Shown: positions 51,251 to 64,000 of the stretch, in pieces | Position numbering within the stretch: position 1 is the first letter of the stretch | How the letters are laid out: every line of letters begins with the position of its first letter | Assembly (NCBI RefSeq): GCF_945859685.1 | Contig: NC_079149.1 | Location: 139,292,153 to 139,356,152 of the forward strand | DNA: 64,000 bases | Reading direction: 5' to 3' | DNA from: Eupeodes corollae | Lineage: Eukaryota > Arthropoda > Insecta > Diptera > Syrphidae | The notes under the pieces: generated by a model | What the model was told of the DNA's origin: nothing | The model's input: the letters and a program-made list of their open reading frames with translations, nothing else | The model's database searches: none | Translations under genes and position numbers: made by a program

Positions 51251-51425
51251 TTTGAAGTCTTTTGCACTCGCCTTGGGCTGCTGTAAGAAGTTTTGTATAA
51301 TTCGCCTGGGTTTCAACAGTTTGATCTCTAACTCTTGAGCAAGCACTATGTTCCATGAGTATCTCACACACATCATTTAGATCCTCTACAGTTTCCTTCT
51401 CATCGAGGACCTCTTCCAAAAGTTT
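51251..51425 (-). CDS. Msp300: Msp300 exon, ~58 codons, spectrin repeat segment
   Basis: Acceptor TCTGTTATAG precedes KLLEEVLDEKETVED (phase 0). The only donor keeping phase with the exon at 51199 is CAAA|GTTCAT after CKRLQ, a GT site that fits the usual consensus poorly; the intron is then only 51 bp. The encoded helix contains DVCEILMEHSACSRVRDQ. The 5' boundary is well supported. The 3' boundary is less certain and could shift if a non-standard site is used. Confidence 0.7.
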
Positions 51426-51563
51426 CTATAACAGACTTTAAATTTAAACAAGAAACAAGCAATACTATTCCATGGCATGCAATTTAAGCCTCATGACCAA
51501 ATAATTGAAAGGAAACTTAAATTGGGAAAACAAACAGTGTGAATGAATAATGACATAGCTTAC

Positions 51564-54500
51564 CTTTGCGTTGACCAAGTCATTGGGAGTTTTGCTTTCG
51601 GACTCATTTGCGTTGCTTACTCTGCTTGATAACTCTGCGATCCAATCATTAATTTTATTGAACTTATTTAAGAAACTAGTCCATGAAGACAGGCACTCAT
51701 CAAGGCTAACCCGAGCATCTCTGGACAGAACCTGAAGAGTTTCCCACTCAGTGTTTAATTGTTTTATCTCCTGTGTTATACCGTCTTGACCTTCGTTTCC
51801 ACTAGTAGATATTACATTTTGACTCAGTTCCACAGTAGCGTCAAGGAGAGAGCTGCCCTCCATCATAGAAGAACCAATTTCTCCCAGTTTGTTCAACCTC
51901 TCCTCAACAAGATCTTTTTCTCCATGACAATCAGATGATTGTTCAATTGCCAATCTGGTTTTTCGTAGCCAGTCTTGGGTTTCTTTAAACGCTTGCTTGT
52001 ATTTATCATGATTATTGACTTGATTTTCTAGGTTTTCTATAATTTTTCCGACAGATTCTTGAATTTCGTCAAATTTCTGAAGGCCATCCTTGAAATCATT
52101 GCGGTCTAGAGTTTCGTCTTCTTGAAGACGATTGTTTATCTTTTCAATTAGATCGCTATGACCATTAATGTCACGATAAATTGCACGATATTTCTCTAAA
52201 GCTGCTCTCTTCTCGCTTAAATCATTTAAAAACTCTTCACTTGGCTTTATGCTTGGTTCAATTTCTTCCATCCATTCGAGTAAAATTTTGTACAACTTAC
52301 TTACTTCTTCAAGTTGGGCAGCCCTGTTTGTTAATTTTTGTTTAATATCATTGAGATCAACCAAAAGTTTTTCGAAGTCTTGCTTAAGATTTTCAGTATC
52401 TTCCTGAATTTTCGCAGCACCGTTTTGTTCAGTATTCATTATGACCTTTTCCTTAAGTTCGAGAAGATATCGTAATTTGTTTTGACCAGTCTCGAAGCCT
52501 TGTCGAAGATTCTTCACTGTGTTCAACTTTAATTGCACATCTTTGAGATTACCTGGGATAGTTTCGCAGTCATTTAATTTTTCTCTTGTTTTCTCGATCC
52601 AAGATTGACATTCTTCATAGATTGTGTGGTGCTGCTGATGTTCTTGATAATGCATTTCTAGTCGGCGCATCACTTCCTTTGCTAATGTAAGGAGCGCATT
52701 GTATTTAGTTGTCAACTGTGTAATGGCATTGCTGACTCTAGTATCAGAACAAGTTTCAAGTAACATTTGAGCTTTCATATTCAAACGATCTAATTCCTTC
52801 TGCCAGTCGAAGAGTGTCTGCAAATGTCCTTGGAACTCCTCAAGTACTACCTTCTTTTGGCCCAAACTGTCCTGAAGTTTATTGTATGATTGGACTAATG
52901 CTTCTGTTTTGGTAAGCCATTCGAGGGCTTCTGTATATTGATCCTGGTAATCTGTCCATTTAACTATTCCCACTTCTAGGTACTCTTTAGTTTTTTTAAG
53001 GGCTTCAACATAATTATCGAACTCTTCTTGAAGAAGGGCAACTTCCTCTTCGATAATTTCGCGATCAGCTGGTTCTGCTGTTTTACATGCAATTTCACCT
53101 TGGTCTAAAGCAAGATCTAACTTCTTCTGACCATCTGGTACTTCACTCTGAAGAATTTTCAGCTGATGAGTTTTTTCAGCTAAAGCTTGTTTGTCGCCGG
53201 TTGGTTCGGAACATTTACTTAACCTTTCTTTAGCATTACGCAGCCATTGGGCAAACTCATTACCAGCATCAATAAGTGCTTGGTATTGCTCAATTGCACT
53301 TCTTTGTTTCTCATACAAGTCCCTTGCCTGTTTTGTAAGTGTTTCGTACTTGCTAGAAATTTCTGTAGCCGGAGCACCTTGTTGAAGATCTGAAGCCTTT
53401 GATGCTACTGACTGAATCATTGGCTCAAATGACACAATATCTTGGACTATATTATTAGTCTGTCTTAGATATGCTTTCTTTTCACTTAGACCTGAACTTA
53501 GACCTGGTTGGCCAGTTCTAGATTTCACTATTTTCTGCTCACATGCTTGCTGTAGTTTGGCCTCTCTGTCTGAAATCCACTGTTGTAGTTGGGAGTAGCT
53601 TGAACTGTAGTCAGCCCATTGCAAGAGACTTGTTTCAAGATGAACCTTGGCAGTCGACATTTTTTTCACAAGGCGTTCCCAATCTGTTTGCAAATCTCTC
53701 ATTTCAGAGTTTATAGAATCTCTACCGTCAGATCGTGTATTGCGAACAACTTTTTCGCCATTATTAATAGCTGAATGAACTAGGTTTTGACCTTCTTCCC
53801 GCCTTTTTATCAAGTCTTGGATTTGAGCAAGTCTTTGCTGCAACACTTCCTTCGAATTTGCACTAGATGCTTCACTACAGTTACGAATAACTTCTTTGGC
53901 ATTTGCGATCCAATCCTGAGCTCCCTTCATGTTGTTCGTGTAAGCTTTGTGTTGCTCAAAGTTTGTCTCAACTTTTTTTAACACATCTTTAGCTAAATTT
54001 ACTTGAACTTGATACATTGAGTTAAGGTGTCGAAGTTGGTTGTTGACATAAGTATCCAAATGCGATTTAAGAAGACCGGCAGCAGATTGGTTGAATGTTT
54101 CGATATCAGCTTTTCCGTTTTCCAATCGAGTCATAATACTGTTCATGTCATCTACTTGTTTCTTTTTTTCATCAATATTTGGAAGAAGATTGAGTTTATG
54201 ATTCTTAACCAATATATCAATTTGTTGAAGCCATTCCATTAAACGTTCATATTCTTCTTTATAAGCTCTCCATTGAATCATTGTTGCTTCGAGGCTTTCT
54301 TTTTGTTGAATTATTTCCCGGAAAAGACCTTCAAAGCTATCTCGAAGTGCTCGAATATCATTTCGAATTATTTCCTGACCCTGTGTGGAAGTACTAGCTA
54401 ACACAACTTCACCAGTATGTACCAAGTGTTCGACAAGAAGTTCACCTTGAGCTTGCTTATTAATAAGTGCTTCAGTAGCTTGTACGGCATTTTCAATTGC

Positions 54501-57500
54501 AAGTTTATCACTCAAGCTACTCTGTTTCAGTGAAGGGAACTTCTCTCTGGCCCGACTTATCCAGCTCACAAGGTCATCGTAGGCTTCCTTGTACAGCCTA
54601 TGGTCTCTATATTGATCATTTCGTGAAGATAGTAATTTTTGCGTTCTGCCTGCTAACTCATCAAATTTATCAAGTACTTTTTGAGCTTGGAAGGCCTGTT
54701 GGCTTTGTTGTCCCGAACCCAACATTTCGGGTATTTGTGATTTCAAAGCATCAACATCAATTTTCTCCATACGCACCTTTTCTTCGGTACTCTTGATTCG
54801 GTCTAATTGTGCTCTTTTTTCTGTCATTGTGGTTTGATACTCAGATAGTTCTCTTAACATATCTTCCAACCAATCATTTATTTTTTTCACATTTTGAACT
54901 TGCTCAAGAAAACCACTCCATTGACTTATAGAATCGTCTAGATTTGATCTTACATCAATCATTTTCAAAGCTATTGCAGACCAGGCTTCTTGTATTTGCG
55001 CTAATGACTTGTTAATTGGTTCATGACCCATAGGTGCCGTATTCGCTAATACGTTCTGTGCTAATTCAAACAATCCCTGGATTTTTGTTGAACCTTCATC
55101 CTTGAGTAAAATAACATCTTGAATTGTAGACAACTTCTTTTCAAGTTCAGCTTGATTCATTGAGCTGGTATCAGAACAGTACTCCAAATTTTGTTTAATG
55201 GAGTCCATCCAATTAATACACTCTGTAACTTGGTTATCAAACTCTTGATGGGATGTTACATATTGTTGCCAACGATTGTTTAATTCTTTGACTTTGTGGA
55301 AGATTTGTTGATATTTGGTGATAAGTTCAGGACCTTGGACGCTCCTGACGCTAGAATGGCCTTTCAACAAAATTTGTCCCTTTTCAGAAACATTATCAAT
55401 TTCAAGTTCCTTCGCTCGTACTTCTCCCTGAAGAGTTTTCAGTTCATCCAATTGTACCTTCTTTTCATTCAAGGTTTCTTTAAGGTCAATCGCATGAAGT
55501 TTATTATCAGAATCACGGATCCAGTCAAGACACTGATTTCTTAGCTGTTCATATTCAGACCATTGCTGAAGACGGTTCTCAATGGCTTCGATTTCGGAAT
55601 CTATCGAAGCTATGAGGTTTTCCCATTCTTGTTGTGTGTTGTCGATCTGAGACTTGATGTTTACTTGACCAACATCGATTGTTCCTGGAATAACCTTTTC
55701 TCCTAGAGCGCGTACTTGATCAACTCGTGGAAATTCGTCTGCAAGACTGACTTTCAAATTCTTCAAACGATCCAAATTTGTGTGTAATGAAACTTGTTCT
55801 AATTCTAAATCTCCCCACAGATTTACGGTATTTCCTGTTGCATCCATGAATTCTTGAGCTTCCATGACAGCCTTACAATATTGCTGATGATCGCTCACAA
55901 TACTTTCATATCGTTCTACGAATTTTTCACATCTATTTCGTAAAACCGAGTATTGCTCACTCAATTTTTTGGTTATAGCATCAACGTGTTCAGTTTTTTC
56001 AGGAAGATTGGATGAAATTTCTTGAAGATTACCCAACTCTGCCTTGTGATTGTTTATATCATTTAAGATATCTCTGTACGATTGTAACTTAGCCCTCTTT
56101 TCATCTAGGGTAGTCTTAAGTTCAATTTCGGCTGGTAATTGATTTTCTACATCATTTAACCAATTTTTGAGTTTTTCAGCTACCTCGTCAAATCCACTCC
56201 ACTTGGACATTTTGTCTTGAATTTTCCTTCCAGTATCGCTTATGTTATCAAACAACTGATCAAAGGCTTGTTGCAACTCATCTAATTGTGAACGAATTGC
56301 CTCTCTGCCTTCAGATGCAGTAGATGGATAACACTTCTCACCCGATTCCATAGTGCCATTGACCATCAAAGTAACACTTGATTGTTGAGCTAATAGTTCT
56401 TGAATGGCATTCTGCTTCTTAATCAGATCTTCCTTAGAACCTACCTGAGAAAGATCACTACAATCATCATACTTAGCTTGCGCGTTAGCAATCCAATCGG
56501 AACAATTCTTATACTTGTCATTGAAAGCTTGGTGGTCATTTACCGATTGCTCACACTTCTTTAAAATTTCTTTAGCTGTTGCTTGGATGGATTGGAATCG
56601 TGATGTTACTTGTTGGACGTTAACCGAAATTCTAGTCTCGCCACTACTTTGAATAAGTTCAGATGAATCATCCTTCATTTTTTCAAATTCAACTTCGTTT
56701 CTTCGGAGACTTTGGATAAGTGTCTGGAATCGATTAAGTTGTTCTGTTTTTTCATCAAGAGAAGACTTGGGATTGTAATTTTTAAGGCTGTTTTCGGCTT
56801 CACTTAGCCAGTTGATCAAACGATCCAAATTTGTTTCGTAATCGTTCCATTGCTGAAGGCGATTTTCTAAGCTGCTCTTCACATCACTCAATGACACGCT
56901 GAACTTTTCAAAGTCAGCATTTAAGTTTGCCAAATCACGAGACATTGCTTCCTTTGAACGAGCAGGAAGAATTTTTGTTTGACTTTCAATGTGATTCGAA
57001 AGTGATTGAAGTTTGACAACCCCCTCGGGTAGAGCATCTTGGATTTCGATCACTTTATTTAAACGTGCCTGAAGTGCAACTTTGTTACCAGAATAGTCGG
57101 AGTAGCCGGTTAAACGATCCCAAAGGTTTTTCTGATAGTCTTGTTGGGATTTTTGAAGATCATTGAACTGTTGGTAGACATCGAAGGCCTTTTCAAGCTC
57201 ATTCAATAATTTGGCACAGTTTTGAACAACTTTATCGTATCGATTGTTGATGTCATCAATTTCTTTTTTAATTTCATTTGCATTAACTGGAACCGATGCT
57301 TCAAGCAAAATTGCTGCCTTTTCATTGACACCTTCTATGATTCTTTTATGTGAATTTATATCTTGGGTTGTTGATTTGTATTTGAAAATTTTCGAACGAA
57401 TCTCTTGTCCGGATGTCCATGTATTTGGATTTTCGTTCTTTAAGGTTTTTTCCACTGAGTCTAGCCAGTTCAGAATTTGATTATAAATATCTTGATAGCT

Positions 57501-60500
57501 CGACAATTGAACAGTCTGTGCTTCTTGTTGTTTTTGAAGATTTCGGATGCCTTCATCAAGTTTGTCCCATCGGTCACGTACATCTCGTAATTGCTGACGA
57601 ATTTTCTCCCTCCCTTGTGTAGATGTTTCTGGTAAAGCCTTTTCTCCTAGAGTATTAAGAGATGATAGTAGATTTTCAGCTTGTTCCCTCTCTGAAAGGA
57701 GGACATTTAAGATGTTTCCTGATTGCGATGGTTCATCCTTAAGGGCCTTTTCAAGCTGGTTTTCAATCGGCTGCAACCAAAGATTAATTTCATTTAATTT
57801 GTCGTTATAAATTTGGTGATCATCCACAAGATTTTGCCAGCGGTTAACAACCTCTTTGCTTAAAACCTGCAGCAAATGATAACGGTTTGTTATTTGGGAA
57901 GTAAGATTTTTGAGGCGGTCAGTTCCACAATTACTTAGCAAAGCATGAGCAGCATCAGCAAATGTATCGATCTCCTTTTCCTTCTGCAAAATAAGTTCTC
58001 GCTGATTTTTATATTTTTCAAGCTGTTTAGCTTTTTCTTCAAAGGTTGATTGCAATTGCTGATCACGGAAAACACTCTCAGCAGCTCGGCACCACTTGGT
58101 TAGTTCTTCCAAAGTATTTTCAAAGTTATTCCATTGACCGAGCACATCGCGTTGTTTGCCTGCTATTCCCTCAATATCTTGGAAATGGCTTTGAATGGTT
58201 GTATCCAACTCATCAATTTCTTTTTCCAAAATTTCTTTTCCCTTAGGTGAGGTTGTGGTCTTAACCTTTTCTAAATGACTTCGAATGTCTTTTATAATTT
58301 GTTCGCCTTGTGTTTTCGACTCGGCAAGACGGGCTAAAATGTCTATTTTACGTTTAATGTCAGCTTTTTCGCCATAGGAGTCATCACAATCTAATAGTTT
58401 TTCCTTTTCACTTGAGATCCAGGTTTTGCCAGCCGAGATTAAGTTATTTAGATCCGCATGGGATTCGGCACACGATTCCAAGTTAACCAATATATCTTCA
58501 GATTTGTTAACAATGTTACTGAATAGTTGCTTGATTGATTGCAAGTAAGTATTGAGAGAATTGTCCTTGATTTGATCGACAAGCATTTGTGCTTTATCAC
58601 ACACATTATCAACTAAAACGTTGTGCGTTGTAATTTCTTGATGCAGAAGTTTATGGTTTTGTAGCTGAGCTCGTTTTTCTTGTAGAGTGGTTTTTAATTC
58701 AGTATGACTCTGCATAGCCTTATCAACATCCTTAAGCCATTTTGTGAGTTGTTCTTGTGCTATTGTGAACTCATTGAATTGGAGAAGGCAATGGTCAATT
58801 TTTTGTGCTGCAGAATTAAGATCGTCAGTGTAATTATCCCATATTGTGCGTAGAGATCGAATCTGTTGACGTATAATTTCTCTACCATCAGGGCTTGTAT
58901 GACTATAGAGCTTCTCACCACAGTCAATAAGAGCCTCAAAAGGTGTTGAGTCATTTATTCTATTATCAGACATTTCACGAATCTTATTTTGCCTATCCTG
59001 CAATATGTTAAAGTCACCAACTACCTCATTATTCTTAGCCAGTTCTTCCACGCAGTTTTGGACTTTGCTCTTGAAGCTTTCATAATCGGCGTTGAATGTT
59101 TCATGATCTTTCACATAGTTTGTATACTTTGAAGTATTTTCTTTGCAAAGATTTTTCAGAGTTTGATAACGGGTATTTAACCGAGAAAGTTTGAGGTTTA
59201 AATCAGTTTCACCTTCTATTTCTCTGCCTTGGTCCATTAACTCATTTATAGCTGGAGCACGATCTGCTATTTCACGATCAATATCCTTGAGTTGTTGTAG
59301 ATATAACTTTTTAGCTTCAGCAGTGCTCTTCAGACTTTGATTTTTAACAACGTTTTCCACTTTCTTCATCCAGGAATCAATGCCGTCAATTAAACCTTCA
59401 AATTCATCCCATTTGCTGCAAAGTTGTTTAAGTTTAACTAATGAATCCTCACAAAGTATCATGAATTCCTGCCAGGCTCTTTTTGGTTCTTCGAAGCTTT
59501 TGATTAACAATGGATGTCCACTCGGGTGAGTCTGACTGAGTACGGTTTGAAGAAGTTTGTGGCAGGTTTCGAAAATCGAATCACCTTCTGGTTTCTGTTG
59601 GATTAAGTTTTCAACAACAACAAGTTTTTCTTCAGCTCCTTCTTTTTCAAAAGTTGTTTCATTTAAAATATCTATTGCTTCAGACTTAATTGTGTTAAGC
59701 CAATCTTGAGCTTTCTCAAGAACTTGATCGTAAGCTTCATGTTTTGTAACTTGGTTGCTTACAACATTTATTCTATCGTTGATTTTTTTTGACATATCAT
59801 CATATTCTCGGATGGATTCCTCAGTCTTACGTTCTGATTCGTCATCACATAAGTTGACAGCTTTGTCATGAAGCTGTTTAAGAGCATTCTTGTGGAGGGT
59901 TATCTCTTGTAAAAGGACTTTATAATTTTGTAAAGCAGCTTTCTTAGCAACCAAGGTTGGGTACAGTTCATTAGAGTCCGAAACTTTAGCCTTGGATTCA
60001 CTAAGCCAACTTGAAACCTGTGTACAACTTTCTTCAATTGAAGTCTTTTGAATTAAAACAGCTTCAACCTGTTGCATCAAAGCATTTGCTTCATCGCGTA
60101 AGTAATCGTAATTATCACGGAGTTTTCTTAAATCAGCTCGAATAGCCTCTCTGTTCTGTGGTGTTACCAACGGATACAGTACTTCACCAACATCTACAGC
60201 ATTATTTAGTAGAACTTGGCCATTATCAAAAGTCTTCAAGTAATTTTTAATGGTTTGTAGTTGCTGAGCTGTAGCCGAGGATGATCCGGGAGACCCCATA
60301 CGAGCCAGCTCTTGAAACTCAATTTTCGCATCCTCAAACCAATCACTAAATTCATTCTTGGCTTTCATAAACTGTTCATTGTTTTGTTCTGCATTCTTGA
60401 CACGTTCAATATAACTCATTAGACTTTTAGAAAGAGCCTGATATCTTTGAACCAAATGATTAACAAACTGAGCAATTCGTGCTTCCGGATTTTTTTCCAC

Positions 60501-63500
60501 TATCTGCTGGGATATTTTTTCAAGATTTGTCATTATTGGAGCATGGTTCTTAACATCATTGTGGAATTTATTTAGTTCATTTAGTTTGGATTGAATTTCA
60601 GGCAAACTTATTTGACTACTGGTCTCAGCCTTTGCACGCCCTTCGACTTCTCGCAGCCATGATGAAATTTTTTCGTTTGCATCTTCATACTGGCTCCATA
60701 GATCAAAGTTTTCGTTTAGAACATGCTTGATTTTATCAAAACTGGTTTGAAGAGCCTTCATTTCATCATTTAAGGCATCAGCCTCTCTTTTAAGTTCTGC
60801 TATGTTCTCCGGACTATCAACAAGACTCAAAAACTCAAGAGAATTCAATATTTCACTGTGTCGGGCTTGACAATCTTCCATTGCCTTATTGACTTCTTGA
60901 AGTGAGGATTTCTTCACATCAAGATTATATTTATCACTTGAAGATTCGGGTTGGCACCATGCTACCTTTTCCTGTTGAGTGGTTATCATCCGCTTAAGCA
61001 TTCCAACTTTATCAGCATGAATCTTCTTAAGGAATTGAAGAAGAGATTTTTCGATTTTTTTGCCATAAAGGTCTACACTCTCGAATCTTTTTTGGACGTT
61101 GTTCAATTCCTTGGGTATTATTGATTCACTGAAAGTTGGATACAAAATTCTTATTTCATCAACACGCTCTCTCAGATTATCAATTTTGCTGCCATTATTA
61201 TCCAACTGAGTCCGAAGAGATTTGCAAAGCTGCAAGCGTTCCATGATCTTAGCATTGTCTCCAGACATATCATCGCATTTAACTAAGGCTTCTCGAATTT
61301 TGCTCAAATCCTCTCCAGCCGCTTTTATATTTTTTCTTATTTCTTGTTCTTTTTCGTTAAATGATGTTGTTATAGATTCCAGCCGGTTCGCGTTTGCTTC
61401 AACTTCAGCAAACTGATCTGATAAAAGCTTATTTAATGCTTCGAGAGGTGGAATTGGAACACCATTATTGACCTTAAGAATCTCCTGAGATTTTTCCGAA
61501 ATATTGTCCTTTAGAATCAAATACGAAGGGAGTTCAGCCCTGTATTTATTTAATCTCATTGGAGCAAATTCAATTTCAATTGTGTTATCGGCTGCATCAC
61601 ATAAACCTTGGTTTGTTTCCAGTAACCAAGGTAAGACGTCTTTTTTGGCATCTTCGATCTGGCTCCAAATTATAGTTTCAGTTTCGTACTGATGAGCATT
61701 CTTTGAAGCTTTATCATGTAAATCTTGCCATTGTTGTTTTGCTTTGGCAAAGTCTGATGCAATATTTTTGGGAACTGCTTCACCAATGCTATCAAAGAAT
61801 TTAGCAACATTGTTTCCTTTACGTTCTAATTCATCTAGACTATTCTTGCATTTTCTTATTTGTTCCAAGGATTTTCGGGTGTTGTCTGCAGCCCTTTGCA
61901 ACTCAACTTCATCGTGAGGTTGTGTTGGAACAGAATGATGAAAATCAATAGCCTTTTTCAGTTCCTTGTCAAACTTGTCCTTCACATCAGCATACTCTTT
62001 TAAACCTTGACTTATGAGGTTGTACTTCTGAATGCGATCTTGAATATCATTTTGAAGGACATCGTAGTTTTTATCCATTACTAGGAGTACTTCTTGAATT
62101 TCTGGCATGCTCGCAATATCTTCTTTCATAAGCATAGAGCCCTCATCATGAATTTTATGTTTTAGATCTTCCTGAGGCTTTAAGGCTGCGTTCAAAGCAA
62201 CCAAATCTGATATTATCTGATCAATGTTTTCGAACGTTGGGCTTGTGCCCAAAATGTTTGCAAGCTTAGCACGATGACCTTGAAGGTTCTGATCGAAGGT
62301 TGTTTCTAATTGTTCGAACTTAGTTTTTCTAACTACAAGTTGCTCTTGTTGGAGCTTTTGGTTTTGAGAACGAATTTTCAAGTTATCTAATTTGTTTTCA
62401 AGGTCGTTTACTAATTTACTAGCTAATATTGGTCGTCGGTTTACAGGTTCCTTTAATTGAACAATTGTATTTTCGTCAATTTCTTTTGCTTGATTTTTCC
62501 AATATTTGAAAGGCTTAGCAATTCCATCAATTTCATTTACGATTTTTGTGAGTTCTTCTGAACTAGGAACATCAGGTTTTTCCAGTTGGTGTTTCAAGTA
62601 ATTAAGGTGACTTTCCGTTTCGTTTTTCCATCCTAAGATTTCAGTCCACTTCTCTAGAAGATTTTTTTTCTCCTGCATATTTGTTTCCAAGTTTTGGAAG
62701 TTTACAACCAAATCTGTGTATGATTCATTCAAGGTATTTGCATCTTCTGGTAAAGAGCTTAAAGAAAGTTGCTTAACTTCATCATAGATTGAATTGAAAC
62801 TTGGCTTTTTATCAGCATGTTCTTGCATCAAAGCATGTATTACTTGAAGGCTCGTTTCAACAGATTCCGGACTTATTTCTTCAACTTGAGCTATTTGGTT
62901 ACGAAGATGATCCATCCAAGAAGAAAAGTTTGCCATTTTGGCGTTAAAATCTTGTCGGGCTATAATGGCGTCTGACACTTCATTGATTTTTGCTCTCGTT
63001 GCTTCTGAGAGTTTTAATAACTTAGCTTTCATTGTAGTAACTCTGTCTTTAACCGCAGCTGCACCTTCGGGTGCCAAATGGAGTCCAATTTGATCACTAG
63101 ACTGACCCAAAGCAACTAGCCTAGCTTGTTGTTCCGAAATTTCGTTGTTGAACGACTTCAACTTAACGAGTTCTTTTTCAAGTTTATCTACATGTGGAGA
63201 ATTTAAGACTGATGTTCGCTTAACAATCATTTTTTCTCCATCATCTACCCACGCTTCCAATTTCTCAGCCTCCGCATCAAAAGACTGCCAAGTGGAAACT
63301 AGTTTTTGTAGCTTGGTGTTAGTTTGCTTGGCATTCTCATGAATAGCGGTCCAACGAGAGTGCATTGCATCTAATTCATCAGGAGCATTTGTTTTGCATA
63401 ACATTTGATGACTTATGTTTGATATGCCTTGGAGTCTGTCCAATTGCTCTTGGCATTGTGCTTCAAATTGATCAGCGTTCTGTTGTAATTGAACCGCTTC

Positions 63501-64000
63501 TTGCAAGGTAAGGGGCTTGGGGACTAAATTATTTACCTTAATTTCGGAATCCTCTATCAGTGGTTTAATTTCTTGAATTCCCGCTTGGTAACGTTGCCAG
63601 TTAATAAGATCTTCTTGAACAGCTTGAGCTTGGTGATTTACGTTGCGATTGATTGCACTAAACACCTCTTGCAGTTTTACTATTTCACCCTTAAGCCGTT
63701 TAGCTTCTGCAACATTACCCTCTTTAGGGGATAGTTCTGATGCATCAGAAGCGAGAATATCAAGTTGTTTCATTTTATCGCTTAGAATACCCTTAAGTGT
63801 GTTAGCTTTGGCGACACGTTCTTCTGGAGTCAAATCTTCAGATTGCAAGGCTTCAATGTTCTTTGGCGCAACTTTATTTGCCCATTCTTGGAGCTCAGCC
63901 AGGCGAGATTTGTAGTTGTTCCACTTTGCGCTATAGTCTTCAAGATAACCCACGCGGTCTTTAACGTGTTCCATGGTATTGAAGAACATCTTTTCAACCT
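51564..64000 (-). CDS. Msp300: Msp300 giant spectrin-repeat exon (partial, open at window edge)
   Basis: An uninterrupted 12.4 kb coding exon that runs off the right edge. The first Met inside (63989) is only internal, because the frame stays open through the codons before it. It ends at AAG|GTAAGC after PNDLVNAK, phase 0. The 4,145 residues are built of roughly 37-40 spectrin-type repeats, with tryptophans at helix A (for example KLEAWVDDGEKMI, ELTKWCRAAESVF, NWLNDVENQL). The repeats alternate in two recognisable types: one with an EKRAxLQ-like segment, the next with a GREIIRxxIxxLR-like segment. Family role: a long spring-like spacer between the N-terminal actin-binding region (not in the window) and the membrane-associated C terminus. 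No catalytic motif is seen. Confidence 0.95.

Larger units (their letters stand above)
2115..64000 (-). other. Msp300: Msp300/nesprin-like giant gene, 3' part (gene-level model)
   Basis: This is the gene-level model on the minus strand: join of 64000-51564, 51425-51251, 51199-51039, 50708-49566, 49072-48835, 48777-45992, 38950-38645, 37871-37720, 29022-28053, 27988-27776, 27711-27451 and 25244-2115. Every junction has GT/AG ends and matching phase, and the total after two leading bases is exactly 13,990 codons with the stop. Roughly 6,280 residues are spectrin-type coiled coil and about 7,700 are low-complexity tail. Family knowledge: insect Msp300 is the Nesprin-1 orthologue; it links the nuclear envelope to actin and microtubules, positions muscle nuclei and is found at Z-discs. 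The symbol is inferred from the rod architecture, size and insect context. Another giant spectrin-repeat protein such as a spectraplakin is less likely, because no plakin, EF-hand or GAS2 region is present. The 5' exons are outside the window. Confidence 0.8.

Noticed and set aside
54497..54796. Plus-strand frame of 99 codons within the spectrin exon
   Set aside because: Antisense to a strongly conserved spectrin-repeat exon; no domain, and the minus-strand frame explains the sequence.

Overview
The window is AT-rich, intron-containing animal DNA. It is almost entirely occupied by the 3' two thirds of one giant gene on the minus strand: a nesprin/spectraplakin-like protein of long spectrin-repeat rods that best matches the insect nuclear-envelope/muscle scaffold Msp300 (Nesprin-1 orthologue). 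Protein content, small introns next to a few very long ones, a Tc1/mariner element and a Jockey-like non-LTR fragment all suggest a fly (Diptera). I cannot name the species.

Reading 5'->3' on the minus strand, from high to low coordinates: a partial 12.4 kb spectrin-repeat exon enters from the window edge (64000-51564). It is followed by spectrin-repeat exons at 51425-51251, 51199-51039, 50708-49566, 49072-48835, 48777-45992, 38950-38645, 37871-37720, 29022-28053, 27988-27776 and 27711-27451, and finally by a single 23.1 kb exon (25244-2115). I derived these boundaries from GT/AG sites and phase. The 12 exons join without a frame break: 41,972 nt is 2 leading bases plus 13,990 codons including the stop. 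The amino-terminal part (calponin-homology domains in the family) lies beyond the right edge. A small ATG-starting exon at 49432-49292 may be an alternative first exon.

The giant 3' exon encodes about 7,700 residues of non-spectrin, low-complexity, mostly disordered sequence. It contains a Q/Y-rich prion-like stretch, five T/K-rich units ending in an EDEP-type motif, nine nearly identical 96-residue tandem repeats, and a long degenerate tract of roughly 105-residue units. Many of these segments carry a short aromatic motif of the form [ST][WY][SAM]x[IVL][VLM], about 40 copies in all. The protein ends in a hydrophobic tail anchor that lacks the proline-rich KASH end. The KASH exon of the family is therefore probably an alternative 3' end lying beyond the left edge.

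The two long introns (29023-37719 and 38951-45991) hold transposon debris: a tRNA-derived-type SINE split by a non-LTR retrotransposon fragment, a second SINE copy with a decayed Tc1-like element at its tail (complete terminal repeats of IR/DR layout and a TA duplication), a 133 bp tandem duplication, a diverged local duplication, and an unexplained GC-rich island. I saw no tRNA, rRNA, CRISPR array or independent protein gene.
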